From JAUUSJ01 sp964439395 (GTDB lineage Bacteria > Bacillota > Clostridia > Lachnospirales > Lachnospiraceae), in NCBI GenBank assembly GCA_964439395.1, contig CAYTNV010000015.1, positions 1 to 64,000 of the forward strand: a stretch of 64,000 nucleotides of DNA, read 5' to 3'. Positions 8,676 through 17,629 of this stretch are shown piece after piece. The notes under the pieces are model-generated. The model was not told where the DNA came from, ran no database searches, and saw only the letters and a program-made list of their open reading frames with translations. A program made the translations under genes and the position numbers. The first letter of the stretch is position 1, and each line of letters opens with the position of its first letter.

Positions 8676-10241
8676 ATGAAGATTGAAATTACAGCTCCTT
8701 ATTTATGGTTACCAGTGAAAAAGGATGAAGAAGAGATAAGAATACATATTTATGTGGGAGAAAGAAAAATACGAGAACTCGATATTTGTCTTGGAAATCC
8801 AAGATGTGATTTCTATGCCCATATTGATGTCGAGCAATATATGGGAGAAGAGCTAGAAATCGTGGCTGATGTTGTAGAGGAAAAATTAAATACAATTTTC
8901 TGTTATAAGGAAAAACCACAAAATGTATATCCATTTCGACCACAACTTCATTTTGCTCCACCAATCGGATGGAATAACGATCCAAACGGACTAGTGTATC
9001 AAGATGGTGTATATCATTTATATTATCAGTGGAATCCGTTTGGAGTAGAGTGGGGAAATATGCAGTGGGGGCATGCAGTAAGTAGCAATTTAATTCACTG
9101 GGAACATAAAAAAGAGGCTTTAGTTCCAAATGAGATGGGACAGATGTATTCTGGTTGCGCAATTGTAGACGAAAAAAATAAGCTTGGATATGGAAAGAAT
9201 AGTTTATTATTTTATTATACAGCAGCAGGCGGAATGAATGATTGGTCCAAGGAAGCTGGTAATGCTTTTACACAGAGACTAGCATATTCTACAGATGGTG
9301 GAGAGAATCTACAGTTTTCAGATAAATTTTTCATGGATAATATTGAGAGAGAAAATCGCGACCCTAAGATTTTTTATCATGAGGAAAGTGATGCCTATAT
9401 TATGTTGCTTTACCTAGATCAATTTGAGTTTGGAATTTATCGCTCCACAGATCTAATTCACTGGGAGAAAACACAAAAGCTGGAATTTGATGAAATGTGG
9501 GAATGTCCAGATCTTTTTGAACTATCTGTTATAAACGAACAAAATATAAAGAAATGGATTTTTTGGTCGGCAGATGGATATTATGTAGTTGGAGAATTCA
9601 ATGGATATCAATTTAAGGCAGAGTCTGAGGTTAAAAAAGCGTACATCGGTGTTTTGCCTTATGCTGCCCAGACATATGCAAATATAAAAGATAGAGTGAT
9701 TAGTGTCTCATGGATTCGGATTTTAAATGATTGGGGAAATTATAGAGGGCTTATGACCATTCCAGAAGAGTTATCTCTCAAAAAGGTTGGAAATGAATAT
9801 ATAATGCGTATAAAACCTGTGAGAGAACTAGAACAGATAGAGCAAAGAAGAGTCAAGCTAGATGGAGTGCGTGAGGGATTTTCATTTCCGTTGGAAGGAA
9901 AGGCGACGAAGCTGTCTCTAAAATGGAATCAGGAAGATAAGAAAAAAGCTTGTATTTATTTAAAGAATATTATTATTTATATCGATTTTAAAAAGGGAAT
10001 GATAAGTCTTGAGCAGATGAGTAAAAATACTCCAGAGATGATAGGGTATTTTGATAATAAAGAGGAATTTGACCTTGACCTAGTGATAGATCAAGAAGTG
10101 ATAGAGTTCTATGGGGCAGATGGCATTGTTTATGGAGCAATGGAGACGGACGAAAATATTTTGGGATATAAACTTATCTGTGAATCAGAGCCCGAGTTAA
10201 AGGAAGTGGGGTATAGTCAGTATAAAAAGCAAAAAGTATAA
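8676..10241 (+). CDS. Glycoside hydrolase family 32 beta-fructosidase
   Basis: Predicted sucrose/fructan hydrolase of 521 residues. The GH32 catalytic triad is intact: nucleophile D102 in WNNDPNG (101-105), the transition-state stabiliser in RDP (228-230), and the acid/base E277 in ECPD. A five-bladed propeller occupies about 88-390 and a C-terminal beta-sandwich about 390-510. The first 85 residues are an extra beta-rich domain ahead of the propeller, as in some levanases and inulinases. No signal peptide is visible, so it acts inside the cell on imported sucrose, sucrose-6-phosphate or short fructans (inference). It has its own promoter. Choosing between invertase and levanase needs biochemistry. 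Confidence 0.92.
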   Translation: MKIEITAPYLWLPVKKDEEEIRIHIYVGERKIRELDICLGNPRCDFYAHIDVEQYMGEELEIVADVVEEKLNTIFCYKEKPQNVYPFRPQLHFAPPIGWNNDPNGLVYQDGVYHLYYQWNPFGVEWGNMQWGHAVSSNLIHWEHKKEALVPNEMGQMYSGCAIVDEKNKLGYGKNSLLFYYTAAGGMNDWSKEAGNAFTQRLAYSTDGGENLQFSDKFFMDNIERENRDPKIFYHEESDAYIMLLYLDQFEFGIYRSTDLIHWEKTQKLEFDEMWECPDLFELSVINEQNIKKWIFWSADGYYVVGEFNGYQFKAESEVKKAYIGVLPYAAQTYANIKDRVISVSWIRILNDWGNYRGLMTIPEELSLKKVGNEYIMRIKPVRELEQIEQRRVKLDGVREGFSFPLEGKATKLSLKWNQEDKKKACIYLKNIIIYIDFKKGMISLEQMSKNTPEMIGYFDNKEEFDLDLVIDQEVIEFYGADGIVYGAMETDENILGYKLICESEPELKEVGYSQYKKQKV

Positions 10242-10269
10242 AGTTCCTTAAAAAATACATAGAAGATAA

Positions 10270-10298
10270 TTGCTAATGGAGAAAAAATTTTGTATAAT
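10270..10298 (+). promoter_or_regulatory. Promoter of the AraC-like/HD gene pair
   Basis: TTGCTA at 10270-10275, a 17-bp spacer and TATAAT at 10293-10298, 35 nt before the next start codon. Confidence 0.6.
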
Positions 10299-10333
10299 GA
10301 CATAAGACTAATCATTAGGAGAGTATTGGGAAA

Positions 10334-11344
10334 ATGCAGAGACATAAATTAAATAAATTGATAAGAAGAAGAGGGGTACAAGAAGGCAGAGAGGGAATTT
10401 TAGAAAGAATTTTTCAACAAAAGACAGTGGCGGTGGAGGAACTTCAGCAGATCGATGGGTGGCTTTTTGAAGAAGAAGGGAGCCAATGTAGAATTATTAA
10501 TATTGAATTTATGAGAAATTTCTTTGGAGAGCATGAAAAGCTATTTATTGAGCGTTCCAAAGAGTATTTTGGAGACTCTATTATTTATTGTAATATGAAT
10601 CAGACGGAGGCTTATGTGATTCTTCGCGATAAACAATATCAAAAGGGACAGATATTAGAGGGAAATTTACAAAATTTAATTCACCGAGCAGCCCTGCTAA
10701 ACAAAGATGAAGTTTCTGTCATCGTTGGAAAAGCTGTTTTTTCTCTAGGAGAGTTTATGGCAGAGGCAAAAAGAGTGCGTTCTGTGAGACTTAAGGTATT
10801 TGGATATAATAATGGAATTGTTTGGCTGACAGAAGAAAATAATAAAAATATTATGGCGATTGAATCGGTAGAACAACAGTTTTTATTAGCGGCAGATGCC
10901 AATGATAGGGAGTTGATTCGCCAGTTCAGTAAAAGATTAATGCATCTTGTTGTGGAGAGCAGATTACTTAGTCGTCTCTATACGCAAAATATTTGCTATA
11001 CGATGATTCATGCAGTGTATGAGAAGAATAATATCGATCATACAAAGATTATGAAGGCAGTCGATACGTTATTTAAGACGGAAGATTTGCAGGAGATGTT
11101 GGTAAAGTTTGATCAGGACTTTGATGAAATTTTGGAAACATTAAAGGAAAGTGATGTGGATATACAAGATGTCGTAAGATGTATTAAAGAGGTTGTCGCC
11201 GAGGAAGAAGATATAGAAAATTTGGGATTGACTATTATTTCAAAGAAGTTGCAGATGGAGCCAAGTTACGTAAGTTATCTGTTTAAGATGGTAGAGGGGA
11301 AGACTTTGATGCAGTATATCGCAGATGAAAAGGAAAAAATATAA
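10334..11344 (+). CDS. AraC-like protein truncated after the first HTH
   Basis: Protein of 336 residues. The C-terminal ISKKLQMEPSYVSYLFKMVE followed by GKTLMQYI is the first helix-turn-helix plus the start of the linker helix of an AraC-type domain. An AraC domain normally continues for about 45 more residues with a second HTH. Here the frame stops at DEKEKI, so the second DNA-recognition helix is missing. The preceding 270 residues resemble regulatory domains of Clostridial AraC/two-component regulators and are largely helical. The last base of the stop codon is shared with the ATG of the HD gene. It may be an evolved single-HTH regulator, a non-DNA-binding partner, or a 3'-truncated gene. 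Confidence 0.6.
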   Translation: MQRHKLNKLIRRRGVQEGREGILERIFQQKTVAVEELQQIDGWLFEEEGSQCRIINIEFMRNFFGEHEKLFIERSKEYFGDSIIYCNMNQTEAYVILRDKQYQKGQILEGNLQNLIHRAALLNKDEVSVIVGKAVFSLGEFMAEAKRVRSVRLKVFGYNNGIVWLTEENNKNIMAIESVEQQFLLAADANDRELIRQFSKRLMHLVVESRLLSRLYTQNICYTMIHAVYEKNNIDHTKIMKAVDTLFKTEDLQEMLVKFDQDFDEILETLKESDVDIQDVVRCIKEVVAEEEDIENLGLTIISKKLQMEPSYVSYLFKMVEGKTLMQYIADEKEKI

Positions 11345-12117
11345 TGATGAATTTTACAAAGGCAAAGAGAAAGTTTGCAGAGTATTTAAAGCAGTATGAT
11401 AGCAATGATGATAAAATAAAATTAAAAATTGTTCATACTTATGGAGTAATCAATGATATGGAAGAGATTACTATGCGTATGCGACTTGGAGCAGAAGATA
11501 CGGAGCTTGCTAAGGTGATTGCCTTACTTCATGATATTGGGCGTTTTGAGCAGCTGAGACGTTTTGATTCTTTTGAGCCTAGTTTGATGGATCACGCAGC
11601 CTACGGGGTGGAAATTCTTTTTGAGGAGGGAATGATTCGCCAGTTTATAGAGGAGGATACTTGGGATAATATTATCCGTACAGCTATTGCTAGACATAGT
11701 GATTTTAAGCTTGAGGGAATCTCGGATTCGAGAGAACTTTTGCATGCACAATTAATTCGTGACGCTGACAAGCTTGATAATTGTCGAGTTAAGCTAGAGG
11801 AGAAAATAGAGACTCTTCTTGGAATGTCAGCCAAGGAAGTTGGAAGCTTCGAAATGACACCAAAGATTTATAAAGATTTTTATAAGCATCAGTCCATTTT
11901 ATCTGCGGATAGAAAAACTGCAATTGATCACTGGGTTTCTTATATAGCATATTTTTATGATATTAATTTTAAGGAATCTATGGAAATTATAAAAGAAAAA
12001 AATTATGTGCCGCTTCTTTTTGATCGGATTCCTTATAGTAATCTTGATACGGCCAAGAAGATGGCGGGAATGAAGCAAGAAATGCTCGAATACGTACAAA
12101 AAAGAATAGAGAAATGA
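11344..12117 (+). CDS. HD-domain phosphohydrolase
   Basis: Predicted metal-dependent phosphohydrolase of 257 residues. The HD signature is visible: VIALLHDIGRFEQ (H-D pair), 'MDHAAYGVEILFE', AIARHSDF and IRDADKLDNCRV with the final Asp. This is the H...HD...D pattern of nucleotide- or signal-hydrolysing enzymes. The start overlaps the stop of the AraC-like gene (TAATG), with a second ATG three bases on, so translation is coupled. The substrate is unknown; possibilities are (p)ppGpp, dNTPs or other nucleotides. The IS remnant begins about 35 nt downstream. Confidence 0.85.
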   Translation: MMNFTKAKRKFAEYLKQYDSNDDKIKLKIVHTYGVINDMEEITMRMRLGAEDTELAKVIALLHDIGRFEQLRRFDSFEPSLMDHAAYGVEILFEEGMIRQFIEEDTWDNIIRTAIARHSDFKLEGISDSRELLHAQLIRDADKLDNCRVKLEEKIETLLGMSAKEVGSFEMTPKIYKDFYKHQSILSADRKTAIDHWVSYIAYFYDINFKESMEIIKEKNYVPLLFDRIPYSNLDTAKKMAGMKQEMLEYVQKRIEK

Positions 12118-12151
12118 GATAATAAAATAAAAAATATTTAGAAATCCAACC

Positions 12152-12816
12152 AAAAAAGGGGCTGTAAAAAAAGTTCCCTAAAGAAAAAGCAGTTATGGTC
12201 TCGCGACCATAGCTGCTTTTTGGTATCATTAATTCATGCTAATAAATAAATCAACCAATAATAATTCTACACTAAAACAGTTAAAATTATCACTGGGTTT
12301 GGAAAAGATTATTGATATTTCTGATCCAGTCTATACTTTTTGTGATATCATGGATCACATTGACCTAACACCATACTTTGTAGATTATGACGGTTGTCCA
12401 TATCGTGATGAATACTGCAGGAAAAAAGAGGGGAATAGAACAGCCAGACTGAACAGGGAACTTACTTCATAAAGCATTGTTATGTATGAATCGAAACATT
12501 CAGTCAGAAGGGACATTTGGAATGGCAGGTCATATAAAAGACTGTTCAGAAGAGGTCTGAAAGGTGTAATTTTAGAACTCACGCGGATTTCCTGTGGTTT
12601 TAACCTTTATAAATACCACAATAAACGATGGAGAAATCGACTGACTGTCTGATAATGAATAACTAAACAGACTCTTTAAAAGCCTTATTAGCATAAGGTT
12701 TATTAGAGTAACGCAAAAATCAACAATTATCCAATAAATATAGAAAAGCAGAACCTGCATCAGCATTGGCTGATGCAGGTTCTGCTAATCAAGGACTTTT
12801 TTACAGCCCCTTTTTT
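12152..12816. mobile_element. IS1182-like insertion sequence remnant
   Basis: Terminal inverted repeats of about 22 bp (AAAAAAGGGGCTGTAAAAAA at the left and its complement at 12797-12816) bound a 665-bp element. Just inside each end is a perfect or near-perfect hairpin (AAGCAG...CTGCTT at 12186-12222 and GCAGAACCTGCATCAGC with its complement at 12748-12786). Interior frames encode the two ends of a transposase. A full IS1182 element is about 1.6-1.9 kb, so most of the transposase is deleted. Target duplications are not obvious. Confidence 0.75.
12236..12652 (+). pseudogene. Broken IS1182-family transposase
   Basis: The 5' part (12236-12472, MLINKSTNNNSTLKQLKL..., then DPVYTFCDIMDHIDLTPYF) resembles the N-terminal helical domain of IS1182/IS5-like transposases. 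After an internal deletion and at least one frameshift, 12483-12652 encodes the C-terminal end: NRNIQSEGTFGM in one frame, then RLFRRGLKGVILELTRISCG and FNLYKYHNKRWRNRLTV in another. This is equivalent to the 'NRSIQVEGxFGxxK...RRG...E..L..xxFNLxKxxNK' end of intact enzymes. The DDE catalytic core is missing, so it is non-functional. Confidence 0.75.
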
Positions 12817-13112
12817 CGATTCTCTCGTATGAATATGTCTGGCGTATAACTATAATATTTGCTGACTTAATATTATATGGTCTACCCAAATTAATTATAT
12901 ATAATTTTCATATAAAAAGTCAAGGGAAAATTATGAATAAATTTTTATAATATTTATTATTATATATTGTATATTTGTTGCTATTTAATAAATTATTTGA
13001 TGGAAAAGAACCTGGAAGAGAATATCTTTATACAGAAATTGTGATAAAAACAAAATATAATTAGTAAAAAACAGTATATAAAAAATAAATGAAAGGTGGA
13101 AAGAGAGTATAA

Positions 13113-14317
13113 GGAAAAGTAGTCTACGCATTTGTTACATATAATATTATGAATACTATAGTGTATACAGCAATCAGTCAACCATTTCATGCATTAGGAT
13201 CTCTGATGAGCCGCGATAGAAGACAGCGTGATATTATTTGTAATATTCGCATTTTCCATAACAGCGAGTATGATCATCACAGCATTTACTCTTCCACTTA
13301 TTAATGCGGTAGCTGGTATGATTCAGAATGAACAAATGGCATGGATTATTGTAACTACCGTATATGCGGTTATATCTATAATTGTTCTTTTGAATACGTA
13401 TGCTAGTTGTACGGAGCGTGTACAGGCGGCACAGAAGGAAAAGGAAAAAGGAGAGTGTTGCATTTTTGACGGCATTAAAGGTGACGGCGGCAGAACAGAC
13501 AGCACAGGCAATCGATGCAATTAAAGTATTTTATTTATATGTACCAATTGTAATCTGGGTTATTATGTTCGCTATTGCGGCATGTTATAAGTTAGATAAA
13601 AAATATGATCAGATGATGAAGGAGTTAATTGCAAGAGAAGGTAAAGAGGGACTAGAATCTCATATAATGGAAAATAATGTGACGATTCCAAAGGCAAAGA
13701 GTGATAATCAGATTAATATTTCTATCGGTCGTCTCTACGGTGCGAGTGGCAGAAAGATTGCGGAAGGCTTAGCTAAAAAGCTTAACTGTAATGTGTATGA
13801 CAAGGAAATCATCTATATGCTAGGTGAAACACTGGGAATGGAATCTGTGAATATTGAAAATTTGCAAAAATTTCTAGATAGTTATAATGAGAATTTATCA
13901 GTTACATTTACTCCGTATGCATACTCAACTGCTGGTGTCGCAAAGGATGTGACAGATATTCGAGTGTTTGAAGAACAGAGTAAGATTATTTTAAATATTG
14001 CAAAACATGCGCCAGGCATATTTTTAGGAAGATGTGCAAATTTTGTGTTGGCAGACCGTCCACATGCGTACTCGTTTTTTATCTATGCGGATGATGCATA
14101 CAGAGAGAAAGAAGGAAAAGAGTATTATAAGGGACAGACTTTGGATGAGTTAAAGGAACGCAATGAGCGAAGAAATGAGTATTACCAGAAGTTTACAGGC
14201 ATTAGAAGAGATGATCCGCAAAATTACGATATGGTAGTAAATGTTAGTAAGACAGGTGTTGATGGGGCGGTGCAGATGATTCTGAACTATATACGACAAA
14301 AAGAAAGCTGTAAATAA
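13113..14317 (+). pseudogene. Decayed GPH symporter fused to cytidylate-kinase-like domain
   Basis: Three pieces of one ancestral gene lie in different frames. 13113-13250 encodes GKVVYAFVTYNIMNTIVYTA and 'PFHALGSLMSRDRRQRDII'. 13250-13450 encodes SMIITAFTLPLINAVAGMIQ through TERVQAAQKEKEK. From about 13440 a third frame gives AIDAIKVFYLYVPIVIWVIM and YKLDKKYDQMMKELIAREG. These match successive regions of GPH-family sugar:cation symporters, with a frameshift near 13250 and loss of about 150 codons near 13445. In frame with the last transporter helix is an apparently intact cytidylate-kinase-like domain (INISIGRLYGASGRKIAEGL, FLGRCANFVLADRP, DPQNYDMVVNVSK). The 13400-14317 stretch could still be translated, but no good ribosome site was seen. 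Confidence 0.7.
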
Positions 14318-14342
14318 ATAATAAAAAATTACAAAAAGTATT

Positions 14343-14435
14343 AAAATAGTTTGTAATATAAATATAGGTTTTTTTTGAGGTTTTGAAAATTCCAATGGCT
14401 CAGAAAGAACTTATATTTATGTTACAAACTATTTT
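14343..14435. terminator. Long palindrome, possible bidirectional terminator
   Basis: AAAATAGTTTGTAATATAAA at 14343 continues to 14368. It is complementary to 14410-14435 with two mismatches in 26, is followed by a T run, and shows further pairing between TTTTTTTGAG and CTCAGAAAGAA inside. It lies between the symporter remnant and the glycosylase gene. Confidence 0.55.
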
Positions 14436-14613
14436 TTATTTTCTGGTATCTTTTTCATAAAATCTGAGTTATTTTTGTAGTTTTTGAAATAGATAAAGTA
14501 TGAAAATTGATTTCTTCGTTAAAAAAATAGAATATATTGAAAATACATGGATTCTATTTTATAATGAAAAAATATATGACAATTATAATGAGCAGAAAGG
14601 ACGGAGAAAGAAA

Positions 14614-15102
14614 ATGTCAGATCGAAAAATACATGAGATTGAGCCAGTGTTTGACCGAAATTCTGAGATCTTGATTTTGGGTAGTTTTCCTTCGGTAAAA
14701 TCAAGGGAGGCTGGATTTTTTTATCATCATCCTCAAAACCGTTTCTGGAAGATTTTATCGGCTTTGACAGGAGATGATTTTTTGACGGATATAGAAAAGA
14801 AAAAGCGTTTACTTTTAAAACATCATATCGCTGTCTGGGATGTAATTGCTTCTTGTAATATTAAAGGTTCTAGCGATAGTAGTATTACAGATGTATTGCC
14901 AGCAGATATCGGAAAAATTGTGAGAGAGAGTAAGATTACAAAAATTTTTACAAATGGGAATAAGGCGGACAGCCTTTATAAAAAATATATTTATCCAGAT
15001 ATTAAAATTGAGGCGATAAAGCTTCCGTCTACAAGTCCCGCAAATGCGGCGTATTCTCTGGATAGGTTATTGGAAGAGTGGAGGAAGATAAAAATTCAGT
15101 AA
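14614..15102 (+). CDS. DNA-deoxyinosine glycosylase (UDG superfamily)
   Basis: Predicted base-excision repair enzyme that removes hypoxanthine from DNA (deoxyinosine glycosylase / family 6 UDG type), 162 residues. The N-terminal EILILGSFPSVKSREAGFFY with HHPQNRFWKIL is the characteristic active-site loop of this family. IAVWDVIASCNIKGSSDSSI and the late LPSTSPANAAYS supply the second motif. The ATG at 14614 follows GGACGGAGAAAG at good spacing. An upstream in-frame ATG at 14500 would add a 38-residue basic extension without family similarity. It lies upstream of mutY, making a small repair pair, although a hairpin at 15200 separates them. Confidence 0.88.
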   Translation: MSDRKIHEIEPVFDRNSEILILGSFPSVKSREAGFFYHHPQNRFWKILSALTGDDFLTDIEKKKRLLLKHHIAVWDVIASCNIKGSSDSSITDVLPADIGKIVRESKITKIFTNGNKADSLYKKYIYPDIKIEAIKLPSTSPANAAYSLDRLLEEWRKIKIQ

Positions 15103-15199
15103 GAAGTATTTTATAAAATAAATATAGAAATGGATGATTCCTTGAGGAATGGAGTTGTTCTTGGTGTCTGAGGTCAAATGGGAATTTGTTGATTTGAGT

Positions 15200-15245
15200 A
15201 AAATATCTCTCGGGTGGAAGGATATCTGTGTAGGAGATATTTTGT
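15200..15245 (+). terminator. Hairpin between deoxyinosine glycosylase and mutY
   Basis: AAAATATCTC (15200-15209) pairs perfectly with GAGATATTTT (15234-15243) across a 24-nt loop, with TGTTTTC following. A weak terminator or leader hairpin. Confidence 0.45.
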
Positions 15246-15320
15246 TTTCAATTGAAAATTATATTGGTTTTTGATACAATTTCATTTATTTATATATATA
15301 AGTTAAGAGGAGTAGAAGTA

Positions 15321-16427
15321 GTGAGTAAAAAGATAGGTGAGCACAAAACTGGTATAACAAATAAATTAAGTAAAGAAATCGTTCCAGCTCTTTTGAACTG
15401 GTATGAATACAATGCGAGAATTTTACCTTGGCGAAGTGAGCCAACGCCGTATCATGTTTGGATTTCAGAAATTATGCTGCAGCAGACGAGAGTGGAGGCG
15501 GTGAAGCCTTATTATGATAGATTTCTTTGTGAGCTTCCAGATATTGAAGCATTGTCCAAGGTGGAGGATGAAAAACTTATGAAGCTTTGGCAGGGACTTG
15601 GATATTATAATCGCGCTAGAAATTTAAAGACGGCAGCAATTACAATTATGAATGAATATGACGGCGTGATGCCAAGAGACTATGAGAAAATTTTAAGCTT
15701 GAAGGGAATTGGAGAGTACACTGCGGGAGCAATCTCGTCTATCGCCTATCAGATTCCAGTTCCAGCGGTGGACGGAAATGTACTTAGAGTTATTTCTAGA
15801 GTGGAGGCAAATGACGAGGATATATTAAAGGCTTCGACAAAGAAGCGAGTGAGAGAAGAATTGATAGAAATTATGCCAGAAGATAGAGCAGGCGATTTTA
15901 ATCAAGCCTTGATGGAACTTGGCGCGACCGTTTGTCTGCCAAATGGAAAGCCACTTTGCGAAAACTGTCCTTGGGATACGGTCTGTCAGGCGTATAAGCA
16001 AGATAGAGTGATGGAGTTTCCAGTAAAACAGCCAAAAAAGAAGCGAAAAATCGAGCAGAGAACTATATTTTTGCTCTATTCAAAAGGTAAAATCGCAGTT
16101 TGCAAGCGGCCAGATACAGGACTTTTGGCAGGTCTTTGGGAGTTCCCAAATGAGATTGGAAAATTAGGAATCGAGGAAGCGAAAGAGAAGTTAGAGCAGT
16201 GGGGAATCAATCAATATGAATTGGAGGAAACCGCAAAGGGAAAACATATTTTTTCACATATAGAATGGCAGATGAGTGGATATTTTGTGGAGATAGAAGA
16301 TGGCGATGCGATAGACTGGCGAGAGCTGGAATTTGAGTGGATTTCGGTGGAGGAGATGGAGAGAAGATATGCAATTCCGTCGGCGTATGAGTTGTTTTTA
16401 AGAGAGATTGAGAAGAAGTACAGTTAA
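15321..16427 (+). CDS. mutY: A/G-specific adenine DNA glycosylase
   Basis: Removes adenine mispaired with 8-oxoguanine. 368 residues from a GTG start, chosen because GAGGAG sits 8 nt ahead; the upstream in-frame ATG at 15252 adds a 23-residue hydrophobic stretch not found in MutY. The glycosylase domain carries SEIMLQQTRVEAVKPYYDRF with the catalytic Glu, the helix-hairpin-helix LKGIGEYTAGAI and AVDGNVLRV with the catalytic Asp. The 4Fe-4S cluster cysteines are spaced C-x7-C-x2-C-x5-C (CLPNGKPLCENCPWDTVC). The C-terminal NUDIX-like 8-oxoG recognition domain (residues about 240-365, GLLAGLWEFPN) is present, so the enzyme is full length. Confidence 0.95.
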   Translation: MSKKIGEHKTGITNKLSKEIVPALLNWYEYNARILPWRSEPTPYHVWISEIMLQQTRVEAVKPYYDRFLCELPDIEALSKVEDEKLMKLWQGLGYYNRARNLKTAAITIMNEYDGVMPRDYEKILSLKGIGEYTAGAISSIAYQIPVPAVDGNVLRVISRVEANDEDILKASTKKRVREELIEIMPEDRAGDFNQALMELGATVCLPNGKPLCENCPWDTVCQAYKQDRVMEFPVKQPKKKRKIEQRTIFLLYSKGKIAVCKRPDTGLLAGLWEFPNEIGKLGIEEAKEKLEQWGINQYELEETAKGKHIFSHIEWQMSGYFVEIEDGDAIDWRELEFEWISVEEMERRYAIPSAYELFLREIEKKYS

Positions 16428-16604
16428 GTGTGGAGAGCTTTGAATTATATGTTTTTGGCTCAGTCTTTCGACTATGTCTTGGCCAAACGCTATGAAAATA
16501 ATATGCGATAGTTTTAACGAATGATGTATACCTGAAGTCTAGAAAGAACTAGGTTTGAGATATATAGGTATCGTTGTACAATTTAGTAGAAAAGGATGAG
16601 TTAG

Positions 16605-17372
16605 ATGAAGTTTAGACCATGTATCGATATACACAATGGAAGAGTGAAACAGATTGTCGGTGGAAGCCTGCTAGACGAGGGCAATCAGGCAGAGGAAAAT
16701 TTTGTGTCCAAGCAGGACGGCGCTTTTTATGCAAATCTTTATAAAAAAATGGGATTAAAAGGTGGACATGCAATTTTGCTAAACCCTAAGACAAGCGAAT
16801 ATTATGAGGAGGATGTCAAGCAGGCTTGCCTCGCCTTTGAGGCATTTCCGCAGGGAATTCAAATCGGCGGTGGAATTAACGATGAAAATGCAAAATTCTT
16901 CTTAGATAAAGGTGCATCACAAGTTATCGTGACATCTTTTGTATTTAAAAACGGAAAAATTGAGTATGAAAATTTGAATAAGCTCGTAGATGCAGTTGGA
17001 AAAGAGAGATTAGTGCTTGATTTAAGCTGCCGTAAGAGAGATGGAGTTTATTATATTGTGACAGACAGGTGGCAGAAATTCACAGATACAGTTTTGAATA
17101 CAGAGGTTTTGGAGGAACTTTCTGATTACTGCAGTGAATTTTTGATTCACGCTGTAGATGTAGAGGGAAAAGCCTCTGGGATTGAGGAAGAACTAGTAAA
17201 AATGCTCGGTGACTGGGGAAAGATTCCAATGACATACGCGGGTGGAATTTCTAGCTATGAAGATATTGAGAAAATTCGAGAGCTTGGACAGGAGAAGATC
17301 GATTTTACGATTGGAAGTGCGCTTGATATTTTTGGCGGGAAGTTGGAGCTTGAGAAGGTTTGTGAGTGTTAG
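16605..17372 (+). CDS. hisA: Eukaryotic-type HisA (ProFAR isomerase)
   Basis: Phosphoribosylformimino-5-aminoimidazole carboxamide ribotide isomerase, fourth step of histidine synthesis, 255 residues. The barrel start MKFRPCIDIHNGRVKQIVGG and the phosphate loops (IQIGGGIND, MTYAGGISSYEDI, FTIGSALDIFGG) are clear. The extended first loop (SLLDEGNQAEENFVSKQDGA) and 'DLSCRKRDGVYYIVTDRWQK' are typical of the yeast/plant HIS6-like branch, which also occurs in some anaerobic Clostridia, rather than of ordinary bacterial HisA. No other his gene is nearby. The start follows GGATGAG. The ribose-phosphate pathway role is assigned by family only. Confidence 0.85.
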   Translation: MKFRPCIDIHNGRVKQIVGGSLLDEGNQAEENFVSKQDGAFYANLYKKMGLKGGHAILLNPKTSEYYEEDVKQACLAFEAFPQGIQIGGGINDENAKFFLDKGASQVIVTSFVFKNGKIEYENLNKLVDAVGKERLVLDLSCRKRDGVYYIVTDRWQKFTDTVLNTEVLEELSDYCSEFLIHAVDVEGKASGIEEELVKMLGDWGKIPMTYAGGISSYEDIEKIRELGQEKIDFTIGSALDIFGGKLELEKVCEC

Positions 17373-17467
17373 GGAAATCCTATATTCATAGAGCATACCA
17401 CATTCCATATCCCTACGGGATGAAAACAGTTTCGCTATTTTATAAGATATAGATATATAATAAGGAG

Positions 17468-17494
17468 AGGATATTTTTAAGAAAAAGATATCCT
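17468..17494 (+). terminator. Probable terminator after hisA
   Basis: AGGATATTTTT and AAAAAGATATCCT form a stem with a 3-nt loop, followed by a T-rich tract. Confidence 0.5.
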
Positions 17495-17629
17495 TTCTTT
17501 GAGTTAACCTTTTTTATTTTACTTCATTTTTGTTGTCTATTTTAGATTCTTGCAAGTCTAATAAAAATATGTTAGTATAATGGATAATTTATAGAGAAAT
17601 AGAAAAAGATAGACGGGAAAGGTTTTAAT

